A stretch of 64,000 nucleotides of DNA from Micromonospora sp. WMMD812 (GTDB taxonomy: Bacteria; Actinomycetota; Actinomycetes; Mycobacteriales; Micromonosporaceae). A program made the position numbers and the translations under genes. Below, in pieces: positions 1 to 8,237 of the stretch (positions within the stretch are counted from its first letter, which is position 1; each line of letters starts with the position of its first letter). The stretch spans positions 3,804,001 to 3,868,000 of the forward strand of contig NZ_CP114904.1 in the NCBI RefSeq assembly GCF_027497215.1, given 5' to 3'. The notes below the pieces were generated by a model, which was not told where the DNA came from, ran no database searches, and worked only from the letters and a program-made list of their open reading frames with translations.

Positions 1-82
1 GACGGCGACGACACGCCCGTCACAGGGTGCACCGACGCGGGTACGGCGCGTACAGGTATCCGGTGGCCACGACGCCGTCGAT

Positions 83-91
83 GAAAGTTTC
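83..91 (+). promoter_or_regulatory. GAAAGTTTC palindrome upstream of lysozyme gene
   Basis: A 9-bp palindrome, GAAAGTTTC, extended on the right by TTTA, lies about 75 bp before the lysozyme start. Short GAAA/TTTC dyads occur upstream of many secreted glycoside hydrolase genes in actinomycetes. It may therefore be an operator or promoter element for this gene. That role is inferred from position and symmetry only. Confidence 0.3.
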
Positions 92-165
92 TTTAGCCCC
101 CCTTGCGATCTAGGGTGATTACCTCCAAAGATGTGCATCAATCGATGGCCCTCTTGGAGGTACCC

Positions 166-921
166 ATGCTCCCCACCCGATCCCCCCTGCGCCGGCTCCT
201 CGCGGCCGGCCTCACCGTCCTCGCCACCGCCGCCGCGGCCCTGGTCGCCACCGCCGGTCCGGCCGCCGCGGCCACCACGCCCGGCATCGACGTGTCGCGC
301 TACCAGGGCAGCATCAACTGGACGAGCGTCCGCAACGCCGGCATCCAGTTCGCCTTCATCAAGGCCACGGAGGGCACGAGCTACAAGGACCCGAACTTCA
401 ACGCCAACTACGTCAACGCGTACAACGCCGGGGTGATCCGCGGGGCGTACCACTTCGCCCGGCCCAACATCTCCTCCGGCGCGGCCCAGGCCAACTACCT
501 GGCTTCCAACGGCGGCGCCTGGTCGGCGGACAGCCGCACCCTTCCCGCGGCGCTGGACCTGGAGGCCAACCCGTACAGCGGCGGCTACTGCTACGGCCTC
601 AGCACGACCGGCATGCGCAACTGGGTCCAGGACTTCCTCAACACCTACCGCTCGCGCACCGGCCGCTACGCCGTCATCTACACCACGACCAGCTTCTGGA
701 ACCAGTGCACCGGCAGCTGGAGCGGGCCGTGGGCCAACCACCCGCTCTGGCTGGCCCGTTGGGCCAGCACCCCGGGCACCCTGCCGGCCGGCGCGCCGGT
801 CTGGAGCTTCTGGCAGTACACGAGCACCGGCGCCGTCTCCGGGATCAGCGGCAACGTCGACCGCAACTACTGGAACGGCGACCGCTCCCGCCTGATTGCG
901 CTGGCGAACAACACGCCCTGA
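166..921 (+). CDS. Secreted GH25-family lysozyme (N-acetylmuramidase)
   Basis: The product is 251 residues. It starts with a Sec signal peptide: positive residues, a hydrophobic Leu/Ala stretch and cleavage near residue 36 after an Ala run. A single GH25 domain follows. Family hallmarks are DVSRYQG just after the signal peptide and the DLEAN motif with the acidic catalytic pair, plus Trp/Tyr-rich barrel strands. GH25 enzymes cut the MurNAc-GlcNAc bond of peptidoglycan, here outside the cell. The ATG at 166 was chosen because TTGGAGG lies 5 bp upstream and the signal peptide begins there; the frame is open further upstream to 103. There is no cell-wall binding module. It stands alone, with no operon partner visible. 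Confidence 0.93.
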   Translation: MLPTRSPLRRLLAAGLTVLATAAAALVATAGPAAAATTPGIDVSRYQGSINWTSVRNAGIQFAFIKATEGTSYKDPNFNANYVNAYNAGVIRGAYHFARPNISSGAAQANYLASNGGAWSADSRTLPAALDLEANPYSGGYCYGLSTTGMRNWVQDFLNTYRSRTGRYAVIYTTTSFWNQCTGSWSGPWANHPLWLARWASTPGTLPAGAPVWSFWQYTSTGAVSGISGNVDRNYWNGDRSRLIALANNTP

Positions 922-1054
922 TCTCATCCGGCGAGGCGCTTGGCGGCAGCGGGATCGGCTGTGACCGTACGGTCGACAACTGGTCCGGCTGCCGCCACGC
1001 CAGCGGTAGCGGGCCGCCATCTCCGCGGCCACACGCCCGCCGTCACCTGCCGGG

Positions 1055-1297
1055 TCAGGCCCGGCGCCGGTGTCCCATCGGCACCGCGACCCGGGCGGTC
1101 ATCGCGTCCTCGCGGACCAGGGCGCTCCGCCGGGTCACCCGCCAGGCACCCACCCCGGCGACGGTGACGGCCACGACGCTGAGCAACGCGATGAGCGCCG
1201 GAACGCCGATGGTCGCCAGGAGCAGGACCGCGTCGCCGAGCGCGACGAGCATCCACAGTGCCACCCGAGGTCGGGCGTCCCTCCGTCGGTAACCCAT
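1055..1297 (-). CDS. Small hydrophobic membrane protein, unknown function
   Basis: An 80-residue protein with a basic N-terminus (MGYRRRDARPR), a hydrophobic region at about residues 12-52 that could form two membrane segments, and an Arg-rich C-terminus. The ATG at 1297 has a near-perfect AAGGAGG ribosome site 7 bp upstream, which is the strongest evidence that it is real. The layout suggests a two-helix integral membrane protein with both ends cytoplasmic. I recognise no family. It lies between the lysozyme gene, which it faces, and a receptor kinase on the same strand, from which a short tandem repeat separates it. Confidence 0.65.
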   Translation of the reverse strand: MGYRRRDARPRVALWMLVALGDAVLLLATIGVPALIALLSVVAVTVAGVGAWRVTRRSALVREDAMTARVAVPMGHRRRA

Positions 1298-1366
1298 GTC
1301 GTACCTCCTTCCGTCGTCGAAGGTCAGGTACCCCGGACGACGGGAGGCCATGCGGGTCAGTTTTGC

Positions 1367-1467
1367 GCCGGCGCGAATCCCGCAGGCCTACGTCGGCGCG
1401 AATCCCGCGGGTCAGGGCCGGCGCGAGTCCCGCGGGTCAGGGCCGGCGGCGAATCCCGGCGGGTCAG
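1367..1467. repeat. Four degenerate tandem repeats of about 25 bp at the kinase 3' end
   Basis: Four imperfect copies of a unit resembling CCGGCGCGAATCCCGCGGG followed by TCAGGG begin near 1367, 1393, 1418 and 1443. The last copy contains the stop codon of the leftward kinase gene. The units keep a GAATCCCGC/GAGTCCCGC core and a GGGTCAG end. The repeat could have grown by slippage, adding copies of the gene's own 3' end downstream. Confidence 0.75.
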
Positions 1468-3506
1468 TCCTGGCGGTCGGGCACGAAGCCCTTGGCGATC
1501 CGGTCGAAGTCGGCCAGCTTGGCCTGCCAGTCCTTGTCGGCGACCTCCCAGCGCAGGGCGTAGCCCCGGTTGCTGGCCGTGACGAAGCCTCGGTTGCGGA
1601 CGTGGATCCGCGTCCCGTCGCGGGTCTCCAGCCACTCCCAATCGGCGCAGGTCTTCCAGAAGTCGCAGCGCCTGATGTCGAGGTACTGGTAGTTGTCGAC
1701 GATGTTCTTCCGGGCCGGCTCGATCCGCTTCCAGTCCGCGTACGCGTCCGACTTCGGCGTGTCCGTCCACTGGACGAGCAGCTCGCCCACCCCGTTGACC
1801 TCGTCGAAGACGATCGTGTCCTGGCCGGCGTTGCGGCGGACCCAGCCGTCCGGCAGCGGCAGCGCGAAGCCGGCCGGGTCCCGGTGCAGCTTCCAGCCCG
1901 CCGGCAGCGCGTTCGAGTCGGTGGACGGAGTCGCCGACGGGGTCGGGCTGGGCGCCACGCTGGTCGGCGGCGCGGAGCTGGGCGGAGTGGACGGCGTCGG
2001 AGGGCCGCTGGTCGCACCAGCCTGCTGCCCCGCGCCCTTGGGGTCGTCTCCGTCGGCCAACAGCGGCACGGCGATGGCCAGTCCGAGGAGCAGGACGGCC
2101 ACCAGCGCGCCGATCAGCAGGTTGCGTCGCTTACGGTCGGCCGGCGTACCGGTCGGTGGCGGGATGGGCGCACGCCCGGCCGGCGCCGCCGGCGGGCTCA
2201 CCGGCAGCACGGACGTCGGCTTGGCCGGCTCGCGGGTCGCCGGCGCCGGGGAGACCGGCTCGACCGGCGTCACCGTCGTCGGCGCCTCGGCCGCCGGCGC
2301 GCCGTCCGCGACCGCGCTGGTCGGGTCGGCGACCTTGCGCGTCGGGTCGGCGACCTTGCGCGTCGGGTCGGCGTCCGTGCCGGTCAGATCGGCGACCTTG
2401 CTGGTCGGGCCGGCGTCCGCAGTGGACGGCGCATCAACCTTCGTGGTGGGGTCCGCGTCGGCGCCGGCCGGGACCTTCGCGGTCGCGTCCTCGGCGCTCG
2501 CCGCACCCGCCGTGATCGCACCGGCAGCCGCCGCGGCAGCCGGGGGCGTGCGGGGTGCCGGCGGAGTGGCCGGCGGGACGGTCCGCTCGGCCGGACGCGG
2601 GGCCGGCACCACGGTCGGACGCGGCTCACGCGGACCATTCGGCCCTGGCCGGCGTACGCCGTCGAGCAGCGAGATGCCCCGCGAGCGCTTGCCGTTGGCG
2701 CGGCGCAGCAGCCGCTCGGCCACCTCCGCGTTGATGCGCTCGCTCGGGTCTTTGCGCAGCAGTCCTTGGAGCACCGCCTTGAGCGGGCCGGCGTTCTTCG
2801 GCGGCGGCATCGGCTCGGTGGCGAGCGCCGCGAGGGTGGCGATCGCCGACGGGCGCGCGTACGGCGACTTGCCCTCGACCGCCGCGTAGAGGGTGGCGCC
2901 CAACGACCAGAGGTCGGCCTCCGGCCCGGCGGTGCCGTCCCGGGCCCGCTCCGGCGCGATGTACGCGGGCGAGCCGAGCACCATGCCGGTGCGGGTGACG
3001 TTCGGGTCGCCCGGGATGGTGGCGAGGCCGAAGTCGGTCAGCACCACCCGGCCGTCGTCGCCGAGCAGGACGTTGCCCGGCTTGACGTCCCGGTGCATCA
3101 CCCCGGCCTTGTGCGCGGCCTTCAGAGCGCCGAGCACCCCGAGACCGATTTCGATCGCCCGCGCCGGCGTCACCGGACCCGACTCGGCGAGGGTGTCCTG
3201 CAACGACTTCGACGGGACGTACTCCATGACGATCCACGGATCGCCGTCGGTGCGCAGCACGTCGAAGATGCGGACGACGTTGATGTTGTTCAGCCGGGCG
3301 ATCGCCCGCGCCTCCCGAAGCGACCGTTCCCGCATCTCACGACGCTCGTCGTCGGTGAGGCTCGGCGGCGGGACCAGTTCCTTGATCGCCACGTCGCGGT
3401 GCAGAACCTCGTCGCGCGCCTTCCACACCCGACCCATGCCGCCCTGACCGAGCGGCGAGATGAGCCGGTACCGGTCGGCGACAAGTTGGGGAAGCGCGTT
3501 CGACAT
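1464..3506 (-). CDS. Receptor-type Ser/Thr protein kinase with extracellular C-terminal domain
   Basis: The product is 680 residues. An N-terminal Hanks-type kinase domain spans about 12-275. It has the glycine loop (GQGGMG, 20-25), Lys42, the catalytic HRDVKPGN (from 138) and DFG (158-160). A long Pro/Ala/Thr linker follows, with repeats of the DPTRKVA/DPTSKVA kind (about 370-402), then one membrane helix (about 459-482). The C-terminal domain of about 150 residues, with Trp and two Cys residues, lies outside the cell. No PASTA repeats are present. The ATG at 3506 gives the usual kinase N-terminus. The layout matches the kinase at 36.3 kb. It starts divergently from accE. Its ligand and substrates are unknown. 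Confidence 0.93.
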   Translation of the reverse strand: MSNALPQLVADRYRLISPLGQGGMGRVWKARDEVLHRDVAIKELVPPPSLTDDERREMRERSLREARAIARLNNINVVRIFDVLRTDGDPWIVMEYVPSKSLQDTLAESGPVTPARAIEIGLGVLGALKAAHKAGVMHRDVKPGNVLLGDDGRVVLTDFGLATIPGDPNVTRTGMVLGSPAYIAPERARDGTAGPEADLWSLGATLYAAVEGKSPYARPSAIATLAALATEPMPPPKNAGPLKAVLQGLLRKDPSERINAEVAERLLRRANGKRSRGISLLDGVRRPGPNGPREPRPTVVPAPRPAERTVPPATPPAPRTPPAAAAAAGAITAGAASAEDATAKVPAGADADPTTKVDAPSTADAGPTSKVADLTGTDADPTRKVADPTRKVADPTSAVADGAPAAEAPTTVTPVEPVSPAPATREPAKPTSVLPVSPPAAPAGRAPIPPPTGTPADRKRRNLLIGALVAVLLLGLAIAVPLLADGDDPKGAGQQAGATSGPPTPSTPPSSAPPTSVAPSPTPSATPSTDSNALPAGWKLHRDPAGFALPLPDGWVRRNAGQDTIVFDEVNGVGELLVQWTDTPKSDAYADWKRIEPARKNIVDNYQYLDIRRCDFWKTCADWEWLETRDGTRIHVRNRGFVTASNRGYALRWEVADKDWQAKLADFDRIAKGFVPDRQD

Positions 3507-3598
3507 CGCAGAGACGGTACCCGGCGGCACCGACCACCACACCGCCGGCACGCCACTGTGCGGTGAAGGTCAAGTCCTTCGGCGCGTACGCTGGCGTC

Positions 3599-3811
3599 AT
3601 GTCTGCCGAAGAGCCCCTGTTCCGGGTCGTCCGCGGCGTCCCGACCGCCGAGGAACTGGCCGCGCTGGTGGGCGCGATCGTCGTCCGGTCGCGGCCGTCC
3701 GGCGCGACCGCGCCGGTGGCCGTGTCCACCTGGGCGCGCAGCGGGCGGCCGTCCGGCGCGGCGCCCGTCGCCGGCTCCGGCGCCTGGCGTACGTCCGGCC
3801 TGCCCCGCTGA
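3599..3811 (+). CDS. accE: Acyl-CoA carboxylase epsilon subunit (AccE-like)
   Basis: A 70-residue protein with the two conserved ends of the ACC-epsilon family: an N-terminal RVVRGVPTAEELAAL helix and a C-terminal GAWRTSGLPR. In actinobacteria, epsilon stabilises the alpha/beta complex of propionyl- or acetyl-CoA carboxylase. It is normally encoded right after the beta (carboxyltransferase) gene and before maf and the alpha gene. No beta subunit is present here: the upstream neighbour is the divergent kinase. maf follows only at 6.7 kb and the alpha chain at 12.4 kb. The ATG at 3599 was chosen because the family motif starts close behind it. The middle is Ala/Ser/Pro-rich, as is usual for this family. 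Confidence 0.85.
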   Translation: MSAEEPLFRVVRGVPTAEELAALVGAIVVRSRPSGATAPVAVSTWARSGRPSGAAPVAGSGAWRTSGLPR

Positions 3812-3955
3812 TCCACACCCGCCCGGGCGCCCGCGTCTGATCCTGTGGTCCGCGGCCGCCCGGGGTCGATCCGACGGCGCGCGGGGGCTGCCAGCGTCGC
3901 TCCCAGCCGTTAACCTCACTCAGGGAAATGGTGCCGTGACGGTGAGGGAGGATCG

Positions 3956-4411
3956 GTGATCCCCGAGGAGGACGGCCCAGCGGCCTGGCTGAACGGCCAC
4001 GGCGGCATCGAGGCAGACATCCGACAGCTACGCGAGTTCGCCGACCGGCTCGCCTCCGAGGTCGAGCGCAACTACGCGCCGCACCTGTCCTATATCGCCG
4101 AGGACATGACGGCCCCCCTGCCCAACCCGTGCGATGCCTTCATCGAGCTGGTCCACTTCCTGCGGGCGCACCACGAGACCCAGCAGGCCGCCGTCGAGAT
4201 GGTCTGGGGTGTCCGGGGCGCGACCGGCCACCTGGCCGCCGCCGCGGGCACCGTCGCCGACCGGTACGCCGGCAGCGACGCCTTCTCCGCGGCCCGGGTG
4301 GTCGACGTCGAGCACGCCCTCGCCGACCCGCGCACGGTGACGCCGGCCGGCCCGTCGGTGGTGCTACGAGACCCGACCGGGCCGGGCGACGGGCCGGTGG
4401 TGCTGCCGTGA
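3956..4411 (+). CDS. WXG100/ESX-like helical protein, putative type VII secretion substrate or partner
   Basis: A 151-residue, mostly helical protein. The first part (about 15-105) contains heptad-like helices and a W-G pair (MVWGVRGATG, about 82-91), like the helix-turn-helix of WXG100-type proteins. The C-terminus is Pro/Asp-rich. The GTG at 3956 follows a GGGAGG ribosome site. Its stop overlaps the start of the next gene (GTGA), so the two are translationally coupled. Together with the broken mycosin downstream, this suggests a type VII secretion substrate or its partner. The family assignment rests on shape and context rather than strong motif identity. Confidence 0.6.
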   Translation: MIPEEDGPAAWLNGHGGIEADIRQLREFADRLASEVERNYAPHLSYIAEDMTAPLPNPCDAFIELVHFLRAHHETQQAAVEMVWGVRGATGHLAAAAGTVADRYAGSDAFSAARVVDVEHALADPRTVTPAGPSVVLRDPTGPGDGPVVLP

Positions 4412-5802
4412 TCGAAAGGGGCGGCGGCCGCGCGTCCGGCCTCACCGACTGGCACCTCATGGACGTCAACAGCATGTGGGCCTGCCTGCAGGACCACGAC
4501 ACCGCCAACCACTGGCGGCAGGTCGCCGGCTGGCGCAAGGTGTGCGACCTGGCGCAGACCCACCTGAGCCGGCTCCAGGAATACCGGCGCGGCCTCGCCG
4601 ACGCGTGGCCACCGGAGACCAACCCGGCCGCCCGCGCCTACCTCGGCGAACTGGACGAGCTCATCGACAAGGTGCGGCGCACCCACGACGCCGCCGCCAC
4701 CAACTACACCGCGCTCGCTGCCGCCACCCAGGCCATCAGCGGCACCCGCGCCACACTGCAGAAGATCCATGAGGAGTACGCGGCCAAACTCCAGCAGAAG
4801 CGCGCGTACGAGGCGACAGCCGCCGACCCGAAGGCAGCCATGGGCAGCCGCGTCCCGGACCAACCGGTGACCGACGCCGACCTGGAACTGCTGAACGTCC
4901 AGGCGCGCGGCATCATGTACGGCCTCAGCGGCGAACTCCAACACGCCCAAGTAATGCTGCAGAGGCCGCCATCCGCTCGGCCCCGGCGGGACCCGGGAGA
5001 CCCGGATATCTACGACAGTTCCGGCAACGCGCCAGTGATTGCGCCGATCATCCCCGTGCCCCTCGCCGCAGCTAGTAGCACACGGACAAATCAACGATCG
5101 CTAGCTACCCCTGTGCCAGCGCCTACGACGAGCGCACCTGGGATTGGGCCGATACTGGGTGGTGTCGGTACCGGGGTAGCCTCCGGCCCATCACATGCCG
5201 GCCTGCCGGGGCCAGTGCCGACTGCGCCCCCTAGCCCTGCCCCGCACGCCGGCCTTCCGCCGAACTTGCCTCCAACCGTTTCTCAGGGGCGCAACGCGTC
5301 CGGATCGGCGCGCCGTCCATCTGGAATGGAGAGCCGGCCGGCCAGCGGGACCAATAACGGACCGACAGGAAGTGCACCCCCGCATCGCCCCGCTCCTTTC
5401 GGCGGACTCATCGGCGGTGTTCAAAACACTAGCCCTAGCCCGACCGGAGGGGGAACCTCACCATCCCGTCGAATTAATCCCGTCGGTGGAGTAATCGGCG
5501 GCGGTGCGGCCGGTACTGCTCCGAGCGGTGGCGCCGGCTCCCGCCCTGGCGGCGGCCGCAACTTTCCCGGCAGCCAAGGGACTTTTCCTGTCGGCGGCAC
5601 GCCTGGCTTCGGCGGCAATGTCACAAACGGTCTTGTTAGGACACCGGGAAGGCGTGGCCCATGGAAGCCTGAGGACGTCGAGCCGCACTATTGGGACCCG
5701 GATAACCCGTGGGAGACCGATAAGGGTGTAACGCCGGTAGTCCGCCCGCCAGACGACGACGAACCCCTTGACCCAGGGCCCGCAATCGGTCTTGGCCGGT
5801 GA
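4408..5802 (+). CDS. Large type VII secretion-like substrate with helical N-domain and Gly/Pro-rich tail
   Basis: The product is 464 residues, starting at a GTG that overlaps the previous stop. The N-terminal ~190 residues are helical, with conserved Trp residues (DWHLMDVNSMW, HWRQVAGW), and resemble PPE/ESX-associated substrate domains. Residues of about 195-415 are low-complexity Gly/Pro/Ser. The last ~45 residues return to an ordered motif (HYWDPDNPWETDKGV, then a DPGP near the end). Similar acidic, Trp-containing ends occur on actinobacterial type VII substrates encoded next to mycosins. From about 5030 onward codon use shifts to many A/T third positions, unlike the first half, so the 3' half may have a different origin. 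Confidence 0.65.
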   Translation: MIERGGGRASGLTDWHLMDVNSMWACLQDHDTANHWRQVAGWRKVCDLAQTHLSRLQEYRRGLADAWPPETNPAARAYLGELDELIDKVRRTHDAAATNYTALAAATQAISGTRATLQKIHEEYAAKLQQKRAYEATAADPKAAMGSRVPDQPVTDADLELLNVQARGIMYGLSGELQHAQVMLQRPPSARPRRDPGDPDIYDSSGNAPVIAPIIPVPLAAASSTRTNQRSLATPVPAPTTSAPGIGPILGGVGTGVASGPSHAGLPGPVPTAPPSPAPHAGLPPNLPPTVSQGRNASGSARRPSGMESRPASGTNNGPTGSAPPHRPAPFGGLIGGVQNTSPSPTGGGTSPSRRINPVGGVIGGGAAGTAPSGGAGSRPGGGRNFPGSQGTFPVGGTPGFGGNVTNGLVRTPGRRGPWKPEDVEPHYWDPDNPWETDKGVTPVVRPPDDDEPLDPGPAIGLGR

Positions 5803-6546
5803 AGCCATCTCCCTACCAAACGCGCTCGCCGCGCTGCTCGTAGTAACCGCCACCGTAGCGCCATGCCTCCAGGGGAACGGTGGCGGAAGCATCGCTTCAC
5901 AGCCGGATGGGGCGGTCAGGCACTGGACACGGCAATAGCGTCGAACATCGTTGTAGTTGCTGCTGCGGGAAATAGGCCCGAGGATATTGAGGTGGCTTTT
6001 CCGGCTTCTGTAAATGGCGTCATTGCAGTTGGCGGCGTAGACCGAAATGGGAAGCACGCCCTCGTGTCGACTTCTGGACCAGAGGTCGACCTGGTGGCAC
6101 CGGCTGTGGACATCTACAGCACTAGCATCGACGGGAAGTACCGCAAAGGCACGGGCACGTCTGACGCTACTGCGATCGTGGCGGGGGCGGCGGCGCTCAT
6201 CCGGTCCAAGTACCCGGACCTGCCGGCGCGTGAAGTCGCGCATCGGCTGACCGCCACGGCCGTCGACAAGGGGCCGCCCGGGCGCGACGACGAGTACGGC
6301 TACGGGGTCATCGACATTGTGGCGGCGCTGACGGCGGACGTACCGCCGCTGGGGTTCGAATCGGCGACGGCGAGTGCGCCGGTCGGCGGCGGCCCGACCG
6401 CGACGGCGGCTCCGGGCGGCGACGATCGCGCGACAGTCCGCGGGCTGGTGACTCTCGGGGTGATCGTGGCCGCCGGCGCGACCTGGGCGGTCATCGCTCG
6501 GCGGCGTCGGCGCGGCGACGATCCGCCGCCACGCATCAGTCGCTGA
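5792..6546 (+). pseudogene. Degraded mycosin (type VII secretion subtilisin-like protease)
   Basis: Three reading frames each hold a piece of one S8 protease. A GTG at 5799 overlaps the upstream stop, as expected for a coupled gene, but runs into a stop after 14 codons. A second frame (from 5792) supplies a signal-peptide-like ALAALLVVTATVAP and ends at 5938. A third frame (5863-6546) encodes the C-terminal catalytic half: the oxyanion Asn in VVVAAAGN, the nucleophile motif GTSDATAIVAG, and the C-terminal membrane helix with an Arg-rich end that anchors mycosins. The catalytic Asp and His blocks, over 100 residues, are missing. The protein cannot be an active protease. Local GC is lower than in its neighbours. 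Confidence 0.8.
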
Positions 6547-6694
6547 ACGAGGCAGGGCAGACGCACCGGCCCGTCAGCATGTAGGCCGGGCAGGTGCTGG
6601 CTTCGGCTGGGGCGGTCATGGGCGATGCGTCGCGGACTCGCGGGGCGCGGTCGACGCGACGCACCGCCGCGGGTCAGCCGGTAACGTCGGCGGG

Positions 6695-7351
6695 GTGCCC
6701 GATCAGCTGCCGCTCCGCCTCGTGCTCGCCTCGGCGAGCCCCGCCCGTCGCAAGATCCTCCAGGCCGCCGGTATCGAGCCGGACGTGCTGGTCAGCGGCG
6801 TGGATGAGTCCCTGGTCGTCACCGACCGTGCCGAAGAACTCTGCCTGGAACTGGCCCGCCTGAAAGCGCAGGCGGTGCTCACCCGGCTCCGCCCGGCCGC
6901 CGACGAGCGCTTGCTGGTGATCGGCTGCGACTCGGTGCTCGCCTTCGACGGCGAGATCCTGGGCAAGCCGGCCGACGCGGCGGACGCCAGGCGGCGGTGG
7001 CAACGGATGCGCGGGCGCAGCGGGGTGCTGCACAGCGGACACAGCCTGGTCGACGCCACGGCCGGGCGGCGCGCCGAGGCGGTCGCCTCGACCATCGTGC
7101 ACTTCGCCGACGTCACTGACCACGAGATCGACACGTACGTCGCCACCGGTGAGCCGCTGGCGGTGGCCGGCGCGTTCACCATCGACGGGCTGGGCGGCCC
7201 GTTCGTGGAGCGGATCGAAGGCGATCCGAGCACGGTCATCGGGCTCTCCCTGCCGCTGCTGCGCCGCCTCCTCGCCGAACTGGACCTGCGGATCACGGAT
7301 CTCTGGACGAAGGTCGCGCCGGGCGGCCAGTCGACGGAGCCGCTCGGTTAG
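6695..7351 (+). CDS. maf: Maf-family nucleoside triphosphate pyrophosphatase
   Basis: The product is 218 residues. The family start motif LASASPARRKIL is near the N-terminus and is followed by the VDES and IGCDSVLAFDG segments that build the nucleotide pocket. A GDPSTVIGL motif lies near the C-terminus. Maf proteins hydrolyse dTTP, UTP or modified nucleotides to the monophosphate and pyrophosphate, acting as a pool cleaner in the cytoplasm. The start is the GTG at 6695. In many actinobacteria maf sits between accE and the acyl-CoA carboxylase alpha gene. Here both partners are present but displaced by several kilobases. Confidence 0.93.
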   Translation: MPDQLPLRLVLASASPARRKILQAAGIEPDVLVSGVDESLVVTDRAEELCLELARLKAQAVLTRLRPAADERLLVIGCDSVLAFDGEILGKPADAADARRRWQRMRGRSGVLHSGHSLVDATAGRRAEAVASTIVHFADVTDHEIDTYVATGEPLAVAGAFTIDGLGGPFVERIEGDPSTVIGLSLPLLRRLLAELDLRITDLWTKVAPGGQSTEPLG

Positions 7352-7360
7352 CGTCCACGC

Positions 7361-8014
7361 ATGACCACCAAGTCGATCCCACTCACCGACGAGCTGCACG
7401 CGTACCTGGTCGGGCACGGCTCCCCACCCGACGAGATCATCCGTGACCTCGCCGAGGAGACCCGCGCCGTGCTGCCGGACGAGGCGACCATGCAGGTCGC
7501 GCCCGAGCAGGCCGCGTTCCTGACGTTCCTCACCCGGCTGCTCGGCGCGCGGCAGGCGGTGGAGGTGGGCACGTTCACCGGGCTCTCCTCCCTGGCGATC
7601 GCCCGGGGCCTGCCCGAGGACGGCCGGCTGACCTGCTTCGACATCTCGGAGGAGTACACCGGCATCGCCCGGCGCTACTGGGCACGGGCGGGAGTGGCCG
7701 ACCGGATCGAGCTGCGCATCGGTCCGGCCGGGGACACGCTGCGCGAGCTACCGCACGACCGGTACCTCGACTTCGCGTTCATCGACGCGGACAAGACGGG
7801 CTACCCGATCTACTGGGCCGAGCTGGTGCCCCGGATGCGCCCCGGCGGTGTGATCGCGGTCGACAACGTTTTGCGGGGTGGGCGCGTGATCGCGCCGCAG
7901 GACGTCGGCGACCGGGCGATCGCCGCGTTCAACGACGAGGTGCTGGCCGACGTCCGGGTGGACGCGGTGATGCTGCCGATCGCCGACGGGCTCACGCTGG
8001 CCCGGGTTCGCTGA
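7361..8014 (+). CDS. SAM-dependent O-methyltransferase, caffeoyl-CoA OMT-like
   Basis: The product is 217 residues. It is a class I methyltransferase of the catechol/caffeoyl-CoA type. SAM-binding motif I is VEVGTFTGLSSL (about 67-78), the acidic ribose-binding strand ends in CFDIS, and the metal-binding motif FIDADK lies at about residue 141, followed by a VDNVLRGG block. These enzymes need a divalent metal and methylate vicinal hydroxyls. The substrate cannot be told here. The start is 10 bp after the maf stop, so they are probably co-transcribed. An inverted repeat past the 3' end probably terminates the operon. Confidence 0.9.
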   Translation: MTTKSIPLTDELHAYLVGHGSPPDEIIRDLAEETRAVLPDEATMQVAPEQAAFLTFLTRLLGARQAVEVGTFTGLSSLAIARGLPEDGRLTCFDISEEYTGIARRYWARAGVADRIELRIGPAGDTLRELPHDRYLDFAFIDADKTGYPIYWAELVPRMRPGGVIAVDNVLRGGRVIAPQDVGDRAIAAFNDEVLADVRVDAVMLPIADGLTLARVR

Positions 8015-8073
8015 CGGTGGCCCCACCGCGTCGCGCGGGATGATCGCCGCGCCTCGCGGCGTGATCCACTCCA

Positions 8074-8126
8074 TGTCGGCGACATGGCGCCATCCTGCTC
8101 GGCAGGACTGCGCCATGTCGCTGACA
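8074..8126. terminator. 25-bp-arm inverted repeat between convergent genes
   Basis: Arms 8074-8098 and 8102-8126 match at 22 of 25 positions around a 3-base loop. The inner part reads TGGCGC on one side and GCGCCA on the other. It lies midway between the converging methyltransferase and MFS genes and has no flanking T-run. It probably works as a two-way factor-independent terminator of the GC-rich, U-less kind. Confidence 0.6.
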
Positions 8127-8237
8127 CGGTGTTGATCAAGCGAGCGCGACCGCGAGCGGCCCGCTGCGGCGCCCCGCGACCCCCTCAAGCGACCGCAGCG
8201 GCTCCAGACAAGGCCACGTGGCCTGACCTGGTGTCGA

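Noticed and set aside
1296..3566. Long rightward open frame antisense to the first kinase
   Set aside because: Arg/Pro/Gly-rich translation typical of GC-driven antisense frames. The opposite strand encodes a clear kinase with all motifs.
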